Source: JAYVJM01 sp043769275
Lineage (GTDB): Bacteria; Pseudomonadota; Gammaproteobacteria; Pseudomonadales; UBA7239
Direction: 5' to 3'
DNA length: 17,416 nucleotides
NCBI GenBank assembly: GCA_043769275.1
Contig: JAYVJM010000053.1
Coordinates: 1-17,416, forward strand
Shown here: piece after piece, positions 15,457 through 17,416 of the stretch
Position numbering within the stretch: position 1 is the first letter of the stretch
How the letters are laid out: every line of letters starts with the position of its first letter
The notes under the pieces: model-generated
Database searches by the model: none
Seen by the model: only the letters and a program-made list of their open reading frames with translations
What the model was told of the DNA's origin: nothing
Position numbers and translations under genes: made by a program

Positions 15457-15978
15457 ATGAAAAAACATGTTCTGACAATTTTATGTTTTTGTTTAATGAC
15501 GGCCAGCTGCGGCTGGCAAATACGAGGCCACAAAGACAGTGCCGTTAATATTCATGCGCTCACCGTTGGCGGCACAAGCCCCTATGGGAGAATGGTTCGA
15601 TCAATGGAAAAACAAATGCAGCAACAACGCATCAAAAGCAGCGGCGAAAATGCTTGGTATTTGATGATTATTACGGAAGACATCCGAGGCACTGCGCTGG
15701 CCTTCGGCGATAGCAACAACGCAGCCAGCAATGAAATTGAATTAAAAGTGCGCTTCACCGTTACCGACACCAAAGGCGAGACCATCATCGCCCCTAATAC
15801 AGAACGCGCAGCCCGTATCTATACCGTTAACGACAACCGTCGACTGGCCATGGACAGCGAAGCCGAATTGTTGACAACAGAGCTATACGATGAAATGGCG
15901 ATCAACATTTTGCGCCGTATTGATTTTATTGCAGGCCAGAAAACACTCCAACCTCACCCGTCTGTGCCAAAGCCATAA
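15457..15978 (+). CDS. lptE: LPS-assembly lipoprotein LptE, 173 aa
   Basis: LptE plugs the LptD barrel in the outer membrane and helps put LPS on the cell surface. The N-terminus is a lipoprotein signal peptide ending in the lipobox-like TASC, so Cys18 should be lipidated. The mature protein opens CGWQIRG, matching the usual 'CGF-LRG' of LptE. Length is close to the family norm (E. coli 193, Pseudomonas about 200; slightly short here). ATG directly follows the leuS TAA with no gap, and a GT-rich ribosome site (GGTGGG) lies in the last leuS codons. Position between leuS and holA is the classic location in gammaproteobacteria. The protein family diverges fast, so context carries much of the call. 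Confidence 0.93.
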   Translation: MKKHVLTILCFCLMTASCGWQIRGHKDSAVNIHALTVGGTSPYGRMVRSMEKQMQQQRIKSSGENAWYLMIITEDIRGTALAFGDSNNAASNEIELKVRFTVTDTKGETIIAPNTERAARIYTVNDNRRLAMDSEAELLTTELYDEMAINILRRIDFIAGQKTLQPHPSVPKP

Positions 15979-15982
15979 CACT

Positions 15983-17002
15983 ATGCGCATCTACCCAGAA
16001 AAACTGGCCGTGCATTTGCAAAAAACGCTGGCTCCCCTGTACTGGATCGCCGGCGACGACCACTTACTAGCGCAAGAAGCTAGTGATAGCGTGCGTGCTG
16101 CCGCGCTCATGCGAGGATTTTCTGAACGAAAAACCTTTTACGCCGACAAAAAAGAGCACTGGCTAACCGCACTTACAGAAGCCAATTCTCTGTCATTGTT
16201 TGCCGATAAAATACTGGTCGATATCCGTACCAGTACCGTAAAATTTGACGACGATGCTTTGCTCGCCTACCTGAAAAAGCCCAATCCAAATACAGCAATA
16301 CTCATTAGCAGTAACAAGGCTGACAGCAGCACACAAAAAACTCAATGGTTTAAAGCGCTAGAAAACGCCTGTGTATTTGTGCCTATATTGCCCCTAGAGC
16401 GCAGCCAGTTTCCTGCTTGGCTCGCCACGCGCGCACAAAAAAAACAACTCAACCTCAGCAAAGAAGCTCTTGCGCTGTTGGCGGAACACACAGAAGGCAA
16501 CCTACTCGCCGCGCTGCAAGAGTTAGAAAAACTAACACTGCTATTTATTGATGCCGCACAAATCAACGCCGAGCAATTGCGGGACAGCATCAATGACAAC
16601 GCACGCTACGATGTATTCGCATTCAACGATGCGCTCCTCGCAGGAGATGCCTCCACCAGTCTACGCGTGCTTGGCGCTCTACAACAAGAAGGTACAGCGG
16701 CACTCGCAATCATTGCGATTGTTGGAAGAGAACTGCGACAATTAGCCGCAACACGCGAAGAAATGGCTCGCGGACTTACCATGCAAACCAGCTTGCGCCA
16801 GTCGGGCGTATGGGACAAACGCGTGCCACTGTTAACCCACGCAGCAGAACGCCTGACCCACGACAACACCCGCGCAGTAGTACAACGACTGGCGGCTATC
16901 GACCAAGCCTGCAAGGGCATGAGCAAGCAAAACCCTTGGCAATTGCTGGCATCGCTCTGCCTGATGATGGCAAACCTCTCATACCCCCCCCATATTTCCT
17001 GA
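15983..17002 (+). CDS. holA: DNA polymerase III delta subunit, 339 aa
   Basis: The delta subunit is the clamp-loader component that opens the sliding clamp during replication. The N-terminal 'LYWIAGDDHLLAQEASD' is the family opening (often 'YLl-GdE-lL--e'). The central part with 'GNLLAALQELEKL' and 'YDVFAFNDALLAGD' matches the AAA+-like lid and collar regions of delta. Length equals E. coli HolA (343). The frame is open back to 15890, but that stretch overlaps lptE. ATG 15983, four bases after the lptE stop, gives the standard N-terminus MRIYPEKL. No clear ribosome site is present, so it is probably translated by coupling. The C-terminus runs through a C8 tract (16984-16991) just before the stop; the length is normal, so no frameshift is suspected. 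Confidence 0.93.
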   Translation: MRIYPEKLAVHLQKTLAPLYWIAGDDHLLAQEASDSVRAAALMRGFSERKTFYADKKEHWLTALTEANSLSLFADKILVDIRTSTVKFDDDALLAYLKKPNPNTAILISSNKADSSTQKTQWFKALENACVFVPILPLERSQFPAWLATRAQKKQLNLSKEALALLAEHTEGNLLAALQELEKLTLLFIDAAQINAEQLRDSINDNARYDVFAFNDALLAGDASTSLRVLGALQQEGTAALAIIAIVGRELRQLAATREEMARGLTMQTSLRQSGVWDKRVPLLTHAAERLTHDNTRAVVQRLAAIDQACKGMSKQNPWQLLASLCLMMANLSYPPHIS

Positions 17003-17094
17003 ATTTTTGGAACTCAACCAATGCTTGTCGAAGAGCATTCCATCCCCCCTCTTTCGGCTCGACCTTGAACAACAGCACATTGCTTTCTCTCTGC

Positions 17095-17361
17095 ATGATT
17101 TTGCTATTCACTCGCGCGCTTGGCCACACAGGGCATTCCGCTGCAGCAGGGCTTAATGACATCATTGTTGGTTGCAATAGTTCGCCAACTGCCATTGCCG
17201 TTGGCAGCGACGGCCTAGTTCTTCGCAGCGAAAACGGCACGGACTGGGACACGGCTATCACCCCCCCACACACAAAAAAAATCCTATTTCGTGCAGTCTG
17301 GGCATACAAGCCTGATGACAGTGACCTATGCTGCAAAAAGTGGACACCGTTTTGCCAATAA
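17095..17361 (+). CDS. Short BNR/YCF48-like beta-propeller fragment, possibly frameshifted
   Basis: The frame starting at ATG 17095 encodes 88 residues. 'AVGSDGLVLRSENGTDW' matches the BNR/Asp-box and YCF48-like blade pattern (AVG-dG-il-S-dG--W), and 'LFRAVW' 20 residues on looks like the start of the next blade. After that the frame turns to a Cys-rich, unlikely tail (DSDLCCKKWTPFCQ) and stops. BNR/YCF48 proteins normally carry several blades and 300 or more residues, so this is one blade at most. Another frame continues plausibly (GHTSLMTVTYAAKSGHRF...) to TGA 17384-17386. That could mean an indel at the C7, A8 or GGG tracts, either a real mutation or a sequencing error. An upstream TTG (17065) may be the true start and would include a hydrophobic LLSLCMILLF segment, as in a weak signal peptide. 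The function is unknown. Confidence 0.35.
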   Translation: MILLFTRALGHTGHSAAAGLNDIIVGCNSSPTAIAVGSDGLVLRSENGTDWDTAITPPHTKKILFRAVWAYKPDDSDLCCKKWTPFCQ

Positions 17362-17382
17362 AATACAAAGCGGAGAGTTTCG

Positions 17383-17416
17383 ATGAAGGCGAGAAAGCAA
17401 ATGGTTTACACGGCAG
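17383..17416 (+). CDS. Possible start of another gene, cut by the window end
   Basis: ATG 17383 opens MKARKQMVYTA with GGAGAG (17372-17377) five bases upstream, the best ribosome site in this region. It overlaps by ATGA the stop of the open frame that would continue the BNR-like piece, a common sign of coupled genes. Only 11 codons are visible and another frame (from ATG 17328) is equally open. The call is weak. Confidence 0.25.
   Translation, partial: MKARKQMVYTA

Larger units (their letters stand above)
17003..17416 (+). other. Region after holA with no confident intact gene
   Basis: All three plus frames are open over parts of this 414-base stretch. It has a 6-bp inverted repeat AATGCT/AGCATT (17020-17025, 17034-17039) with an eight-base loop just after holA. 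No U-run follows, so it is not a clear terminator. It also holds a BNR-like coding piece (17095-17361, separate entry) and homopolymers C7 (17261-17267) and A8 (17274-17281). Near the end two overlapping starts are possible: ATG 17383 with GGAGAG upstream, and ATG 17328 in another frame that reads MLQKVDTVLPIKYKAESF... open to the window end. I cannot decide which, if either, is real. Confidence 0.5.

Noticed and set aside
17020..17039. AATGCT/AGCATT inverted repeat considered as the holA operon terminator
   Set aside because: The stem is only six pairs and is followed by C-rich sequence, not a U-run.
16896..17336. A 146-codon open frame on the minus strand across the holA end and the following region
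   Set aside because: It overlaps the holA C-terminus, has no family resemblance and an Arg/Pro/Ser-rich composition typical of antisense frames.

Overview
The window reads as the chromosome of a gammaproteobacterium. The ferredoxin-NADP+ reductase, the order leuS-lptE-holA, and a bepA-type protease divergent from a TusA-like gene all resemble the arrangement in Pseudomonas and its relatives (Pseudomonadales/Cellvibrionales-like lineages). Base composition looks moderate and fairly even by eye. I could not run a homology search, so the lineage is an inference. Most of the window is housekeeping or envelope-maintenance DNA. I see no CRISPR array, tRNA, rRNA, prophage or defence island, and no clearly novel multi-gene system.

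Layout: (1) Bases 1-93 are the last 30 codons of an IS630-type transposase. A perfect 10-bp inverted repeat that probably works as a two-way terminator separates it from fpr (minus). (2) fpr and a small DUF4404 gene (plus) diverge from a spacer that holds two interlocked 7-bp inverted repeats. (3) After a 268-bp non-coding gap comes a minus-strand pair, tusA-like then a large M16 (insulinase/pitrilysin) protease. It diverges from bepA (M48 protease with a TPR tail), and a perfect 12-bp palindrome lies in the shared spacer. (4) bepA is followed at once by livH-livM-livG, two permeases and one ATPase of a branched-chain amino-acid ABC transporter. The genes are translationally coupled, but livF and the binding-protein gene are not present. 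(5) Converging on livG is a minus-strand run, nadK, then a rhomboid protease, then an orphan membrane histidine kinase with a CHASE8-like sensor region. (6) nadK and leuS diverge from recognisable back-to-back promoter elements. leuS-lptE-holA form a tight plus-strand operon. (7) The last ~410 bases hold no confident intact gene. They contain a short BNR/YCF48-like piece crossing C and A homopolymers, and possibly the start of another gene.

How the genes work together: the envelope theme is strong. BepA (outer-membrane beta-barrel quality control), LptE (LPS transport to the outer membrane), the M16 protease and the rhomboid are all envelope proteins. fpr and nadK both bear on NADPH supply and redox balance. 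leuS and liv genes both concern leucine, but they are in separate operons. Several gene starts were moved inward from the longest open frame (fpr, livG, nadK, holA), for reasons given in each entry.
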